A stretch of DNA of 64,000 bases, taken from contig NC_133910.1 in NCBI RefSeq assembly GCF_964199755.1, positions 9,481,711 through 9,545,710 of the forward strand. Direction: 5' to 3'. The notes beneath the pieces are model-generated. The model was given only the letters and a program-made list of their open reading frames with translations, was not told the DNA's origin and did not search any database. Of the stretch, positions 17,641 through 56,400 are shown one piece after another. Each line of letters opens with the position of its first letter. Positions within the stretch are counted from its first letter, which is position 1. This DNA comes from Larus michahellis (taxonomy: Eukaryota; Chordata; Aves; Charadriiformes; Laridae). A program made the translations under genes and the position numbers.

Positions 17641-20600
17641 TTTTTTTTCTCAAGCTACTAACTACTCCTAAATCTCCCATCCTCCTACCAGCAAGACAGG
17701 GCTTTTGGTTCTGATCCTCTTTGAAACACTAAATCTCTCTGGTATCCTTTTTCCACAGTTTTCTAATAAAGGGGTTTTGTTGGTTTAAGCAGACGCCCAC
17801 TGTGGATCTACTTCAACCTGTAATCACAGCAAAAAGTTTGTGAACTGTTATTCCTGTGCGGTGCATTCTGAAGCGATGGGGCTAGTCGACGTGCTCGGAT
17901 TCACAAACATCACGGAGAGATGGTTTATATCCTCCTGAGATCCTGAGTAACAGCCCCGAGGCAGGGAGCTCGCTTTGGGGGACAATGGCTCTGTGCCCGC
18001 TTTATCAGGTAAAAAGAGGGGCTCTGCTGCTCAGACGGAGTGAGGAAAGGCGGCAGCAGCAAGAAAGCTCCTGAGAGAGGAGAAGATTAAGTACCAGAAC
18101 AATATTAGACCCAGATTGCATCTGTCTCTCCCATTTTTCACATTAAAGGGTAAAGCTTTCCATACGCGACTGTTGCACAACAGCAGAGCCCCAGCCAGTA
18201 CCGCAGCACCGGGCGACCAGAAACGCAACAGACCATTAAGCAGATGGCCAAGTCCTCGCTGCAGGAGCCTGGCAATAGAGAAACCATCTCTTCACGGGAT
18301 TTATTCACGTCAGTCACAAGACAGAAGGGAGGGTCTGCAAACAACCGGCACAAGCAGTTCCACATCAGCTTACACGAATACAGATGTTGAGAAGGAGGAA
18401 GCGTGTTGTGTCTGGCTGAGCCCCGGGTGCCTCCACAGTTTTGGAGCTGTGTTTTGGTTGGATTAGCACAGGCAGCTGCAAGGAGGTTTCCCCTGTTTCT
18501 GCTTTCTCCCGCACTGTGCAACATCAGTACACGCATCCAACAGCCTGGCGTAGCTGAGCTCGACCGCAACATTTGGAAGGTGCCAAACCCACTGGAGAGA
18601 GCCGATGTTCTCGGACAGGAGCAAGCAGAGCCAGGGAAGTTGGGGGCTGTGATCCGCACACACCTGCAAGGACAGCAGCATCTCCAGCAGGCTGTTTTTC
18701 AAGAGCCAGGCATCGCGCCCGACTTCCCTGCAGTTTCCCTCATGCTGGCCTGCAGTACCCTGGCTGCCCAGCTCCCATCACCCCAGTTTAAGACCAGGTC
18801 CTCACTGCTCTGTGTTCCCACTGTATTTTTCTTCCCACCTCACTCACATCTAGCGGTATTCCTCAGTGCAAACAGGAGATAATCTTCCTGTGACACAGCA
18901 GGTTACAACCATAATATATATACAGCCTCTACCTGCTGCTCCAAATGTGTTCTGCAAATGTGAACGCTTACAGGTTACCAACACCTATTTTGGGTGTCTT
19001 AATAACGGCTGTACCTCTGCAGCCATGTTCAGTCAACTCAAGTGCTTATTCTTGGTCCAGATGGAGACTCCCCACCCCACACCCCTTTTAATGACACGCA
19101 GCAGCATCTCAGAGAGCGGCACAGAGGCCTCTTCATACCTGAAACTCTCTTCCTCCTCTTCCAGCTCGTGTCGTTTTGCCAGCTTGTTCTGCCAGAACCT
19201 AAATAAAGCTGAAAACTTATTCCAACGCTACTAACAGAAGGACTTTTGCAATTGTCAACAGAACACCAGAAATTCGGGCACCGCTCCTCAACAGTATTGA
19301 CAAGTGATAGACAGTAGCGTAATGGTTTGAGTATCAAAATGCTAGACAATACTGAAAGATCAGCACTGGACTTCCTTGAGTTTCTAGCATCCTGTAGCAT
19401 TAGCTGAAGGCAAGCAAAGGGCTCCCCAGGTTCTTCATTTGTCCCCCTCCCTTGGAGGCAGACAGTCTATTTCTTACGTCTACACCCCTGCCAGCTCCTT
19501 TTCACCATTCGGAAACAGTTCTTTCAGAAACTTTTGGGAACTTGTTTCACATTTCAGCGCATCATCCCCTTGACTGCAACATTGAAGTTCCCGGCATCAA
19601 CCTCTTCTTTCAGTTGTCAAAGTAATGAAGACACCCTCCTGGACTCAGGCCAGCTCTCTATTTCCTGTAATGAGTTTAAATACCTCTCCTGCTTTTGGAA
19701 GCTACAGTTGCACAGCAAAGAGGATCCCCGAGAGATCACCTTCTGTCCCGACCTGGGCAAGCACTACTCAATTAGCTTTGTTTCAGCCACAGGTTGGTAA
19801 AGTTTTAGTCTATCTAGTTCTGATCTTGTCAGAATTGTATTTAAATTCTTCTGACAGATTCTTGGCCTGCAGTGTGTTAACAGATCGTTGTTGAGGCAAG
19901 ATGTTTGAAATTAGAGTGGTTTTGAACAGGAGAGACACATGGTGCATTTATTCTCCAGTTCAGTGATTATCTCGCTGCCTGGCTCCACTCCTAACACAAG
20001 TTCACCTTGGGACATTACGGGAGTTGCTGGCTAGTTTGGGAACCAGCGAGTCTGTCTGTTGGAACACGCAGAAGACAGAGCCGTGACCAGGGTTCAGGTG
20101 CCACTGCAAGATGTGCTTTCAGCTTCCGGACAATGTGCGCTGCCTCCGGCCAGCTCTAATGAAAATCAGTCCCAGGCAGGGCTGGATGGGGCAGGGCCCC
20201 AGTGCATTCTCCCAGGAGCTCTGCAGGCAGATGGCGAGCGTAAGGGCCGTCAGCCATTCACTTGTCTGGACCTGGGGCAGCAGAGATACAAGCGTGGCTA
20301 CTCAGCACGAGAAAGCATTTCTTAGGTTTCTCTAATTGACTGTCATTTCACATGCACGTGCCAGGGGTGATTTGTCACCTTTCATTTTGAAGCGTTGTAG
20401 GCACCAGTCCCGTAGCCACAAGCTACCGGGCACCACACTCCCACCAGTGCTATACTGGGATCCTTGCTGACTTTACCTAAAGGTGCTTCGCTGCCGTACC
20501 ACAGCGTGCTCGGGACTGTCTCAGGGTGTGCGGCTCTTGTGCTGGCTTTGGCTAGCAGGGCTGTCTGGCTGTCCTTCGAAAACCTTCAACATCCAGGTGC

Positions 20601-21504
20601 CACGTTATTCCATCAGCGAGTGCTGGAACAACGGAAACCTTCTGTCCATCACTCCAACCCATTACATAAACCCAGTCCTGTCTCTACAGGACCCAAAGCC
20701 TCATCTGCTAAGACTTTACTTTTTGCAACCCCCTTATCCTAGAGAGCAAAAAATTGACTGATGATTTACATTTGCTACCCTGAAGAATCAGCATGTTTGT
20801 CTTTCATACTGCAAGAGCAGGTGCAAGCTTCATAGAGTAAAACTGTACTGAAGATTTTGTTAAACGTTCCAAGTTACCCAGCGTCTCTTTAAATGAGGTC
20901 CAAGAATTTAAGATGTCATTTGGCACTCACGCACAAAGCAAGCGCTGAATACAAAACTGGGAAACCAGGCAGGGTATAAATGCAGACACTAAAATACCTG
21001 GGAGTTTACACATTACATACACACACATACTGTAGAGACACAGGCTTCAGCTTGAATGCCCACCTGTTGAGAAAAACACTAACATTCCTTGTATCCCAAG
21101 TAACTTTAAAAAAATGTGCCTGGAGTGCTATTTAACTTCCCTGTCAGATGTCTTGTAGGATGATAAACCTGGATTGCAGCTTTGTTAAGGCTAGAAACAG
21201 ACTTCAGGACTGCTTTAAAAAATAAAGAGAAAAGTTTGCATTCTTCAGGCTTCAGCACAGTTCATCACACCAGGTGAAGGTGAGCCCTGACAGCATGTAA
21301 CCCTAGATTCTCAAAGAGGCTATTTCAGACAGTGCGCAGATGAACTTCCTCATGCTAAACAGAAACTACTGAACAGACCATGTGCTGTCAGGAGACCATG
21401 CAAGCACTCCTTTATATATTGCCCCAGAACCTTAAAAATTCATTTAACTTGACACTCTTTCCCACAGTGTGCTTTCTTCTAAAATTTTTAGACTTACCAA
21501 GCTC

Positions 21505-21550
21505 TTCAGAACTAGACCATCATGTTATGTCTCTTCCAACCTAGAACAGT
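21505..21550 (+). mobile_element. CR1 LINE fragment (3' part, degenerate)
   Basis: The segment around ACTAGACCATCAT and CTCTTCCAACCTAGA resembles the CR1 3' region (ACTAGATGATC...CCTTCCAACC). Too short and diverged to classify further. Confidence 0.5.
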
Positions 21551-24500
21551 CTGCACCCAACGACGGTGGTTGCACCTAGCGATGCCACCCATTACCCCAT
21601 CCTCTGTTCAGAGCACTGCGGGGCAGCGTCAGGGTCAGTGGCCCTGCTAATACCTGCACTTGAGGACTCTGAAGGACTGTAGAAAACATGAAGGCGACAT
21701 CTGGAAGGCGTATAGAGTGGAGAGCATCAACCCAGAAGCAAAGGTGTGAAAAGGTCGTGTGAGATGTTCAGAAAAGATCTTATTCGTAAGACCATAAGTT
21801 ATATCTACATAAATGGGACTGGAAACAGGTATCCTGTAAAGTTGAGAGGGAGAAACAAGCATTTGTCTGAATCTCAGCTGGCCATTAACCAGCAATAGAT
21901 GGAGCTAGTGGTGCACTAAGGTGGCTTTGAACTAGGGAAGAGATGTACCTGCACATCTGCAAAAGAGCCAGTCGCGTACCTGGGAGGATAGGAAAAGACA
22001 CTATATTACTAGAAGGTAAAACAATAATTGTAGGACATCTGCTTAGTTGTCAAGGACCAAGAGGGAAATAAAGCTGTTGTCCCCTCTAGCTAAAACCTGC
22101 TGTTTCCTTTTCCCCAGACTCCCAGCCACCAACTGCTCTACAGTTTGTATGCCAATCCAATTTTGACGCCCGTAATTCACCCCAGAGACTGTTTATTTTA
22201 ACTTTATCAAGTGAAGAGAAAAACAACTGTGTTAGAATAAAAAAAGAGCATCTGGCAGCAGGATATTCTTTCTCCTAGGCAGCTTCCCAGCCTAACTGGT
22301 GTACAAGAAAATGGGATTTTAGTTACTCAAGGGTCGAAAGAAGGGGGAGAAGAAAGCATAGAACAGAGGTTCTCTGTGTGCTTGTCTTAAAGATGGTCTT
22401 TCATGGTCTGTTGGAACAAATGCTCTCAGTACATTGGGCTCCACCTCATCTGGGCCCTCCTGGACACAGCAGCGATGAATCCACACGCAGGACATTCTGT
22501 CCTATGCCGAAAAAGGGACCTCTGGAGCTCCACCAGCTTTGTAATGGATCCCCAGGAGCCGCCAGCCTGCATGGGACAGACCAACACGACTTTCTGATGG
22601 TTAACAGCAACCAAAAGGCACTGAGGAAAACAGACACCTCGGCTCCTTCTTCCAGATTGCAAGTACCAGGCACCCTCCCCACTCTCCAGCGGCACAGCGA
22701 CTCTGAGCAGCGTCAGCACATCGGAGAGTTTACCATATGCACGGTGTCCTCCATGAGAGCTTGTAAATCACAGGGTCTCGTTTCCCTGTCCCCAGCATAA
22801 ACTGATTCTTTCATATCTCATTGCAGGACGTTCCTATGCACTGGCAGGGGCCAGTGCCACGTGCGGCTGTGCAGGTTGTCCAGTCTGAAAGTTGCTGGAG
22901 GTTTTTTGCTGCAAGAATGGCACAGTCAAGAAAGAGGTTGGGTTTTGATTTTCTTCCCCGTGGCTGTTTTTTGTTCCCTCCCATTGGCAAGTACTTTTGA
23001 GCATTGGAGGAAAAAGCAGACATTGCACAATAGCTTTGCCCACCCACCCCATTTTTGTTTGCATACTTTCATCTGAGCAACACACTGATGGAGAACACTC
23101 ATTTTTAACTAATTAGGAGGGACACTGCAGACATGCAGATTTGGTGAGGACACATGGGACCCTAGTTTCATTTGTAGGCCATCTGCTAATTGGGTACTGT
23201 TCAGAGGGAGTCTGCACGGTGTCTGACTCACTTCTGATGCAAGAGCCATTGCTGCTCCTGGAATGAAACGCAGGCCTGCTCCTCTGAGCAACGCCACCGA
23301 CTCTAACGATGGCGTGTGCCAAGCGTTAACTACCTGAAGAAGGAACACACTTAACTCGGTAAAATACTTGGAGAAAGTTTCCTGTAGGCAAGAAGCCAAA
23401 GCACTACTTACATTCATGCGTTGTTCTTGAAGAGAGAGGGCCTCGTAATTAACATTTCATGTTTGAAACAAGTAACACTTCATTTTTTTTAATCAACAAG
23501 ATTTTTAATTTCAGGCATTTATACATCTAGAAAGCAAATTAAGTATGTGACATACTGGAAAAAATCTAACTACATGTCTGCATTACTTTAAAATACATCC
23601 TTTCTTGAGAAGCTGTCACAAGTTCTTTACAGAAACGTTAGGCCATTCCATTTAACAGGTCAGTAAGTTCAAGGAATGGTTAAAATGGAGGTCAGATGTA
23701 GTTTACCTAAAAAATACTAAATTTAATTTTCCTGACCTCCTTGACACACAGCAGGACTTTCCTGATTTTGAAAAAGGCCATTTATCTTTTTTTCTTTCAC
23801 CATATAACCATTATGTTAACAGCACAGCAATTTTAGGTAGGTTTACATTTTCTCATGTAATTATAGGTTCTTTGTAAGATCTAAACATAAAAGTTTGGGA
23901 TTATTTTCCCCTTTTTTGTCCTTCATCTCCCCTTTCATTTTCTTTGAAAGTCTCAAAGCTTTTTACAAAACCCATTAGATAAGTCCTGCAGCCCAGTAAA
24001 ACCAGCATTACTGACATTTTAAATGTGGTAAAGCAAAGGCAAAGGAAGGGATAACGAGACAACCCCAGTTTACACACAAAAGTGCAGTCAGAGCCTGGAC
24101 GAGCACCTTGGCCGTTCCCGTCCTTCCCTGCTCCAGCCAGTCCCTTCCCCAGGGACCAACGGCACCTTCCCAACCAGCGATCCCTGGAGATCATCCTGCA
24201 GTTGGATGAGCAAATGGAGGAATGGGGTAATGTGGCTCATTTAGTGGTACAGGACAAACACACACCAGTAGCCCAGTATATATAAAACACCTCAGCTGCG
24301 GTTTGTCCATGCAGGCCCCTCTCCTTTGGGCAGCACCGGGCGCCCAGGCCCCACACCAGGCCGGACCCCTCCCCACCCGCACTGAACACGCCACCAGCCA
24401 CAGTTTATAGTGCTAAACTCAGCGTGTTCCGCAGCCCAGTGGCGCCCGTGCCCCGCGCACGATGCCTGCTGCCCCATGCGTTTTGCAAGGCCTCCTCCTT

Positions 24501-24831
24501 AAGAACCAGAGATTTTGTCTAACGCTGCCTGTGACCACACCGCCAACAGGCCCCAAGCACGGAGGGCTGATACAGACACAGCCCGGGGCAGAACCGAAGC
24601 CAGGTGCATCCCCCGCTGGGATGTCCGAGACCCCAGCGCTCCCAGGCCGGTTACCCCTGAGCCCCCCGTCCAAGCCCCACAGCGATGTCCTCGACGCGTC
24701 GCTGCCGCCGCCATTTCGCGGCCTTTGGGCTGACAGAGGCGGGCCGGACGCAGGCCCCGCCCCTGCGCGCGCGCCGGCGGCTGACCCGGAAGCACTCAGC
24801 AGGTGCCGCCCGTCCCCGCCGGAGCGGTAAG

Positions 24832-50368
<25,537 letters not shown>

Positions 50369-50485
50369 ACCCCATCCACAGCCCTTCTGTGGCGCCGCAG
50401 CCAGCGTTAGTTTGTTTAGGAGCCTCCACGCCAAGAGAAACACGCAACTGATCCCCAATAAAGAGGGTTATGACCATTCTTCTAA
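50369..50485 (+). other. PSMB7: PSMB7 3' UTR
   Basis: Short 3' UTR of about 110 bases from the TGA to the expected cleavage site about 20 bases after the AATAAA at 50457. The 3' end is inferred. Confidence 0.75.
50457..50462 (+). terminator. PSMB7 polyadenylation signal AATAAA
   Basis: Canonical hexamer about 90 bases after the stop, followed within 30-60 bases by a GU-rich stretch (TTAGTGTTTTTTCATGGTG), as expected for a cleavage site. Confidence 0.85.
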
Positions 50486-51320
50486 TTAGTGTTTTTTCAT
50501 GGTGCTGATTTCTTCTGCCGCTTTTCCCTTCTTACACTGTTGAAAACACCAGGCTCTCACAGAACACAACTGCGGCATCTTCCCCGCTGGGGTTGGTGCT
50601 GGGCTCTGGGTGCAAGCGGGGCTTTACCCTGCCAGAGCCGTGCTGCCAGCGGAAAGAGCGGGGTCTGCGCATCGCACTCACCCTGACCTGCAGCAGCCGC
50701 CTTCTACAGGGGTTAGTGCAGGGAAATAATACTGTTATCAGGACATGCTAATATTTATTCTTCCCTGGTTTTCGTAGGTAGAGACAGAATAGAGAGTCGA
50801 TCCAGCCTCCACACTGATACACACCTTCTCATTTTTAAATTACATGACTGAAGACAGTGTAATTCAAAGTCTTATTACTTGCCTGAACTTTTCTACAAGC
50901 TTCCACTTGAACCTTTTTTGTTGTAATAATCTTCAGCTCGTACCATGTGAGATAAACTGTTATAAACCACATAATCAGTAGTAAAAAGAAAAACCAAGAA
51001 AAGGGAGGTGAGAATCCACCCGCAGAATTATTTTCTCATTTAGTCAAGGGGAGGTGGATCATCTCCAGGCAGCTGCAGAAGGGTAACTGACAGCAGGCCC
51101 CAGTCTCAGCATCCTGCAACAAACATTCACAGAACCAGCTTTAGACGTGCCACGATTTGGAGGGTAAAGACACCGATGCACAGTTTTCCATTGGGACAAC
51201 TGATGCAGTTCACACAGTCCATTTGTCTGTTTTCTGACAGCTGTAAGGAACAGTTTCACATACATTTAGGCCTCTTTTTCAGTGGTTTGGGTTTTTTTTA
51301 TGTTTTCCTTAATACAGGCC
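50486..51320. other. Gap between convergent PSMB7 and NEK6 3' ends
   Basis: About 0.8 kb without a gene; nothing structured is seen in it apart from a moderately GC-rich patch at 50,580-50,700. Confidence 0.55.
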
Positions 51321-51324
51321 TTTT

Positions 51325-53381
51325 TTTTTTTTAAACAAAGTTGTTTATTTTGTAAATAATTTTTTTATTTATCTAAAAAATGCACAATTGCAAAAAAATT
51401 ACCTTTTGAAATACATTTACTTGTAAGCACTAGTAAATTTTATGTAGCAAGAAAGTGACCAGACTCCTCCAGATCCTCCAAGTTGAGCTGAGCCTCCCTG
51501 GAAGCCGGGGCTCCTCCGTGTCACACGGGGAGGCGCAGCACAACCCTCCCCGTGTGTAGCTGCCACCACGGCTTAAAGGAAACTGCAGTGCGAGGTGCCA
51601 GTCCTCAGTCTGAACCCTAAGACTTGCTAAAGAAGCTGGGTGTAAGTTACCCACGTTAGCATGGGAAGGGGGAGCAATCTGGTGCCTCCGCGACATCCTC
51701 GTGCTGCGTTGAATTTCCCGACTCACTCACGAGCGCAGCAGCCTCCACGTTCTGCTGAGAAGACTCAATAAAATGGCACCTTGCATTAGTAATACCAACA
51801 TCAGTCACAGAACTTAATAGCTTTGCTAAACTATATAAATATTTCAAATTTGATGGGAAGTCCTTGAAGATGGCACTGCAGTTTTCCTTTAAGTAGAGCA
51901 AATTAAGTTTTAAAAAAAAAAAAAAAATCCACTAGAAGCATATATATGTATGTAACCCTCTAACCCTAATCTTATTCCAAAAAAATTAAGGATTGTATGC
52001 TTTTCTTAAGAAAAAAGAAACACAAAACCAAAGAGGCACAGGCTGCATTTGAACTGTCAGGCACAAATCTCCATTTCGGCACGAGCCGCCATTGCCCCCA
52101 GAAGCGGCGCTGGGACAGCGGGGTTCAGGTAATCCCCCGCCGTCGCCCCCGGCGCGACGTGCGGCCCTGACCAGGCACATGAAATGGAAACACTTGAACG
52201 TGAATCCACAGTTGTTCCTCTTCCTCAAGCAGTGAATATTTTCCATTGACAGTAAAGAAACAAATCATTGATTCAATGAATGAATTTAGTTGATTGAAAA
52301 TTTTCATGTAGTCAAAGACAATGACTCCTTCAAATCAGGTTGAAATTTTATAAAAATTCACATTCTCTAAATTAGCTTTCACAGTTAAATAGATGGGGGC
52401 TGATCCTTATGTAGAATAAGGTACACAACGCATTTTACTACTTTTTAAAAAAAAGTTAAATGTTTAAAACACTGCTTTGCTTGAGTTTTACCTGTAGTAC
52501 CTAATGTACTACTGAACATGTAAAAGTATCTCCACCAAGATCGAATTGGCTTAGATAAACACTGGTTTTTAACAAGAACCTGTAGTCTAAAAAGAATCAC
52601 GCCAAATGGGAAAACAAGTTGAAAGAGAAATCATTTGCAGAAGCAGTGCGTGTTTTGGGGGGGTTGGCATGGTTTTCCCCAGGTACGTGCTCACCTCATC
52701 CCACTGGCTGTAGCCAAGTTGACCGATAAATGCATCAGCAAAATACTCACTCTACGTTTTCAATTAAAAAAAAAAAAAAAAAAGAAATCTTGAAACAAAT
52801 GTGTTTCCCACCCCCCAACCCTTCCCCCTTCCTAAGTCTGAAGAGGAGGGAATTAATAAAAACACATAAATGGCTGCTTTAAAATATACGAAGTAAAAAC
52901 TGAATTTGCTATTAACCATTTGCAGAAGAGGCAAAGTAGCAGTTATACAAATTACACAAAATCTACTGTAATTCTTACATTAGTATAAAGTGATTTCACT
53001 GAAGGAATTATTTCAATATTTCACATTACAGTTAAGATAGCAGGGGTGTGTCAAATGCTCCGCCACCCCCGTTACTATCATCTACCCTAGATTACACACG
53101 ACAGTTTTAAGAAAGGACCCTTAAATGATCTACATCTGTAACATGTTATTGGCCTTAAAAAAAAAAAAAAAAAATCACTTGCAATACCTCACAGAATCTT
53201 CACTTTAAAGCATGACCACCTTGTAAGAGTCCTTGTCAAATAACCTGCAGAAATAATGGAGCATCTTGCTATGAGTGCTCAACCCTCTCACTTGTGTGAC
53301 TGGGCACCAGTCGGTTTCATCTGAGAAATCAAATTCAAGTAAGACTGCGCTGTGCCGGCTCCTCGCAGCGGCTGCGGCCGC
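51325..53381 (-). other. NEK6: NEK6 3' UTR (inferred)
   Basis: About 2 kb between the NEK6 stop and the AATAAA signals. AT-rich, with three long T-runs on the transcribed strand (plus-strand A-runs at 51912-51927, 52766-52783 and 53157-53174) and a small GC-rich patch at 52,080-52,165. No coding sequence seen. The extent depends on which poly(A) signal is used. Confidence 0.55.
51344..51369 (-). terminator. NEK6 polyadenylation signals
   Basis: Two AATAAA hexamers on the minus strand (TTTATT on plus at 51364-51369 and 51344-51349), the only ones found between the NEK6 stop codon and the PSMB7 end. A genomic A-run follows on the minus strand. The downstream GU element is weak. Confidence 0.55.
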
Positions 53382-53492
53382 TCAGGTGCTGGAGGTCCAC
53401 ACATGCATTTGTTTCGCTATTTGGTGCACGTAACCAATGTCAGGTCTTTGATCGGGATCGGGATATATGCACATGCTGACCAGCTCCCGCAG
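53382..53492 (-). CDS. NEK6: NEK6 last coding exon (stop codon)
   Basis: 111 bases including TGA (53384-53382), acceptor CCTCTCTTTCAG. Encodes [20 protein letters not shown], then [16 protein letters not shown]. Confidence 0.95.
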   Translation of the reverse strand: MRELVSMCIYPDPDQRPDIGYVHQIAKQMHVWTSST

Positions 53493-56400
53493 CTGAAAGA
53501 GAGGAAAAAGGCAGGCAAAGATGAACCAAACCGCTGAGTTCTTACTGGGAAAGGCTACAGGAATGTTTGTCTGACCACTGGAGCCCCGGACAGGAGCTGG
53601 GAACCTCTCGTACGCAGACACTCCTGGGCAGACTGCAGGCACACGTCCCTCCCCCTGTCCCATGTGCCCCCCACCAGGGCCAGGAAGAACCTTTTCCACC
53701 AAACCTTCCACACTGAAGATCTAAATCTCCCACACAACCCAGTGGATTTTCCGTCGCCATTTACCACACGCTGGCAGCATGTGCCTACCTAAGGGCTCCC
53801 TGCTCTCGACTGAGAGTGCAACCACCACCTCTGCTCTGTTACTCCTGACTCCGGGACTTTCAAGGCTTTTTTTTTTTTTAATTAAAAAAAGGTATTTTTT
53901 TCCTGGGGGATTTTTGATTCACTTCAGAGAACCAGAGCACAGATGACCAGTATCATCAGATGACCAGCAGCTCGTGGTCATGAGCAGGATGGAGAAGGAG
54001 GAAGGAAAAAAGATCACCCCAGCAATCTGACTGAGCTGAGGGACAGGAGGAATGGTCAGTGAAAATGGACTCTGAGGAAAGGGGCAAGTGGAAGGAGGGG
54101 TTTAAAGCCGTGTCCTGAAGAGAGCTCTCCTGTGCAACAACCGCACTTCCCTCTCCACAGCAGCCCCGGTAACGAGCCAGTTCAAGGATTTTAGTGTAAG
54201 ATCAGCACTTGTGTATCTTAAGATGCTGGAGCACAGCTGCCAGACACCAGCATTTCCTAAAAACCTTTGTGAGGAAGAGAAACTGGCCATTGATTGCGTT
54301 TAATAAATAAAATGCAGAAGGGCTGAAGTCTCCCCACCTCCCAACCCTCTTTATTGTGCACATGAAAGATTGTAGCTTTTAATTATACAGACACTGAAAG
54401 CTGCTGGTACCCCCGAGGCACCGGGAGAAACAGCCTTGAGCCTCTGATCTTCTCACATCCTCCCAGTAGCCACAGTGCCAATTATTTTAATGGTAATTAA
54501 AAGCATGGCCATAGAGCTATCGAGCACACGGCTGCAGCTGCATTACCGAATGCACCCGGTGAGGTTTGAGCTCGGGCTGGAGCAAGGCCCCAGCTTCAAG
54601 CCCTTGCTGGGCCCGACGCACGGCCAGATGGAGGACGAGGCAGACACGAAGCACAAGCAGCAAGGACAGGGTGCGATGCTGCTACCGCTAACGCTTGTTC
54701 TGTGCGCACGCACCGAGCACCGTACAACCCCCTGAGCCAGGCTGTCTCTGGCGTAAACCCAACTCCCCTGCCCGGCCCTCGCCGTCCTCTCCTGACTGCT
54801 GCGGGGACGTTTCCTGACCCATCGGGGGGCAGGGGGTGCTGCCTTTGTAACCCTGAGACCCCAAAGATTGAACCCACACTTCAGCCCTGACCAGAGAAGA
54901 TCACCACAAAACACCCACAAACAAATTAAAATGCTTCTAAAGCTCTGAGCAGAGCCTGTGTTATCAGCACGGTTTGCCTAACGAGCAGCTGTGCTCCCAC
55001 ATACATACAGCGCCTGAGCACAGCCCAGGAGTTCTGCATTCTGTCAGCGACCAGGACGGCTCAGGCCTTTCACCATCAGCTCCACGGAACTGACGGCCAG
55101 GCCTTGACAAGCACCACCAACCACTATCTCCAATTACTAGCAAATTTGTTTCCTGATATAGAAAACTAATCCTGGCTGGAGTCCCAGCTCCTCCTCCTGC
55201 TACGAGCAGCACACCAGTTGATCACGGGAGGATTTGGACTGGTTAGCCACAAAAGGCTACAGGGAAGAGGAACATCGCTGGAAGGAAACACCATGAAAGC
55301 AGGCTTTCTTCAACAAACGCTCTGCCTTGTTCACCTGAAACAATGGTGCAACTACGACATCCATGGGATGAGCAGTCAGCCTACAGCCGACGCTCCGCTT
55401 CGAGACCGCGTTACCGAAGTGAAGGAAAGACAAGCCAAAGGCTCCGGAGCATCCACAAAGACTCTGGAAGCGTGTCAGGGCCTGATCCTCACCCCTGCCC
55501 TCAGGCGGGGGGTGTAAAGGCTTTACCACTTCCCCACATCCCTCACAAACCTGCGGCAGTGACAGCATTGGAGTGGTTGTACACTCTGCCCTTTCAATCC
55601 AAACCGGAGACATTCGCTCATTCAGGAAAGTGCCTACATCCATGTGGAGACAACCACATCGACCGCAGGAAGAACAAATTCTTTCTGGCGGAACGTGCTG
55701 CTGCAGGCAGCTGCCCCTGCTGCCGATCCTGCCGGCATGGCGTATCCAGCTTGGCTGCTGGGAGCCACCAGCACACCTTCCCCTTTGGCTATCCACTCCA
55801 AAAGCAACTGAAAATCCGATCTTTACAAGTACGTACTAAACCAGATATTGTTCGTGGTGGAGTCATGTTCTAATATGCACAAAATCGAAGCTCTTTGCAG
55901 TTTCAGAGGCAGCAGCTGATGCAGCATGAGGAGCTGCAGCCAGGGGCAGAGCCCTGCTCGGGCTGTGTCACGCGTTCCCTTAATAGTGTATGAACACCAT
56001 CTGGAGCGACTTCTCTGGGACCTGGCGCCTTTGAGCTTTAAACCATCCTTCTCACCCTGGATTGTATCACTGCACTACACACACTCTTTAGCACTGCCAG
56101 AGGGAAGCAAACAGACAGTAATTGTAAAGACAGGAAACACATCTGTCAACTTACACTAATTCTTGCTGCCAGCAGGCATATCCTGAGACGCATGCTACAA
56201 CAGCATGGAAACGTGAATGCACACAGCCAGGACGTGCTGCTACGGCAGCTCGGGGAAAAAAAAAATAAAAAAAAAAATATTCCACTTTTCCAGAACAGTT
56301 CCCAAATAATCTTTTGCATGAGTTACTTGGCAAGTAAAAAATTAAGTAGAATGTAAAATATGTGGTGCAGGGTCCCCTCTCAGGGTGGAGACCAGACCAT

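Larger units (their letters stand above)
10720..24640. other. Intergenic region between ADGRD2 and PSMB7
   Basis: About 14 kb with no protein-coding gene that I can recognise. Open frames of up to a few hundred codons around 11.5-12.6 kb are GC-rich overlapping frames of a CpG island. Other open frames (for example 18403-18882 and 22378-22800) show no family motif and no splice logic. The region holds the CpG island, a minisatellite, a CR1-like fragment and several motif-dense stretches listed separately; the rest shows nothing I can name. Confidence 0.6.

Noticed and set aside
22378-22800. 140-codon intergenic frame
   Set aside because: Overlaps other frames on both strands, has no recognisable domain and no nearby promoter.
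51952-51973. Telomere-like TAACCC/TAACCCTAA
   Set aside because: Only two to three imperfect copies, too short for an interstitial telomere.
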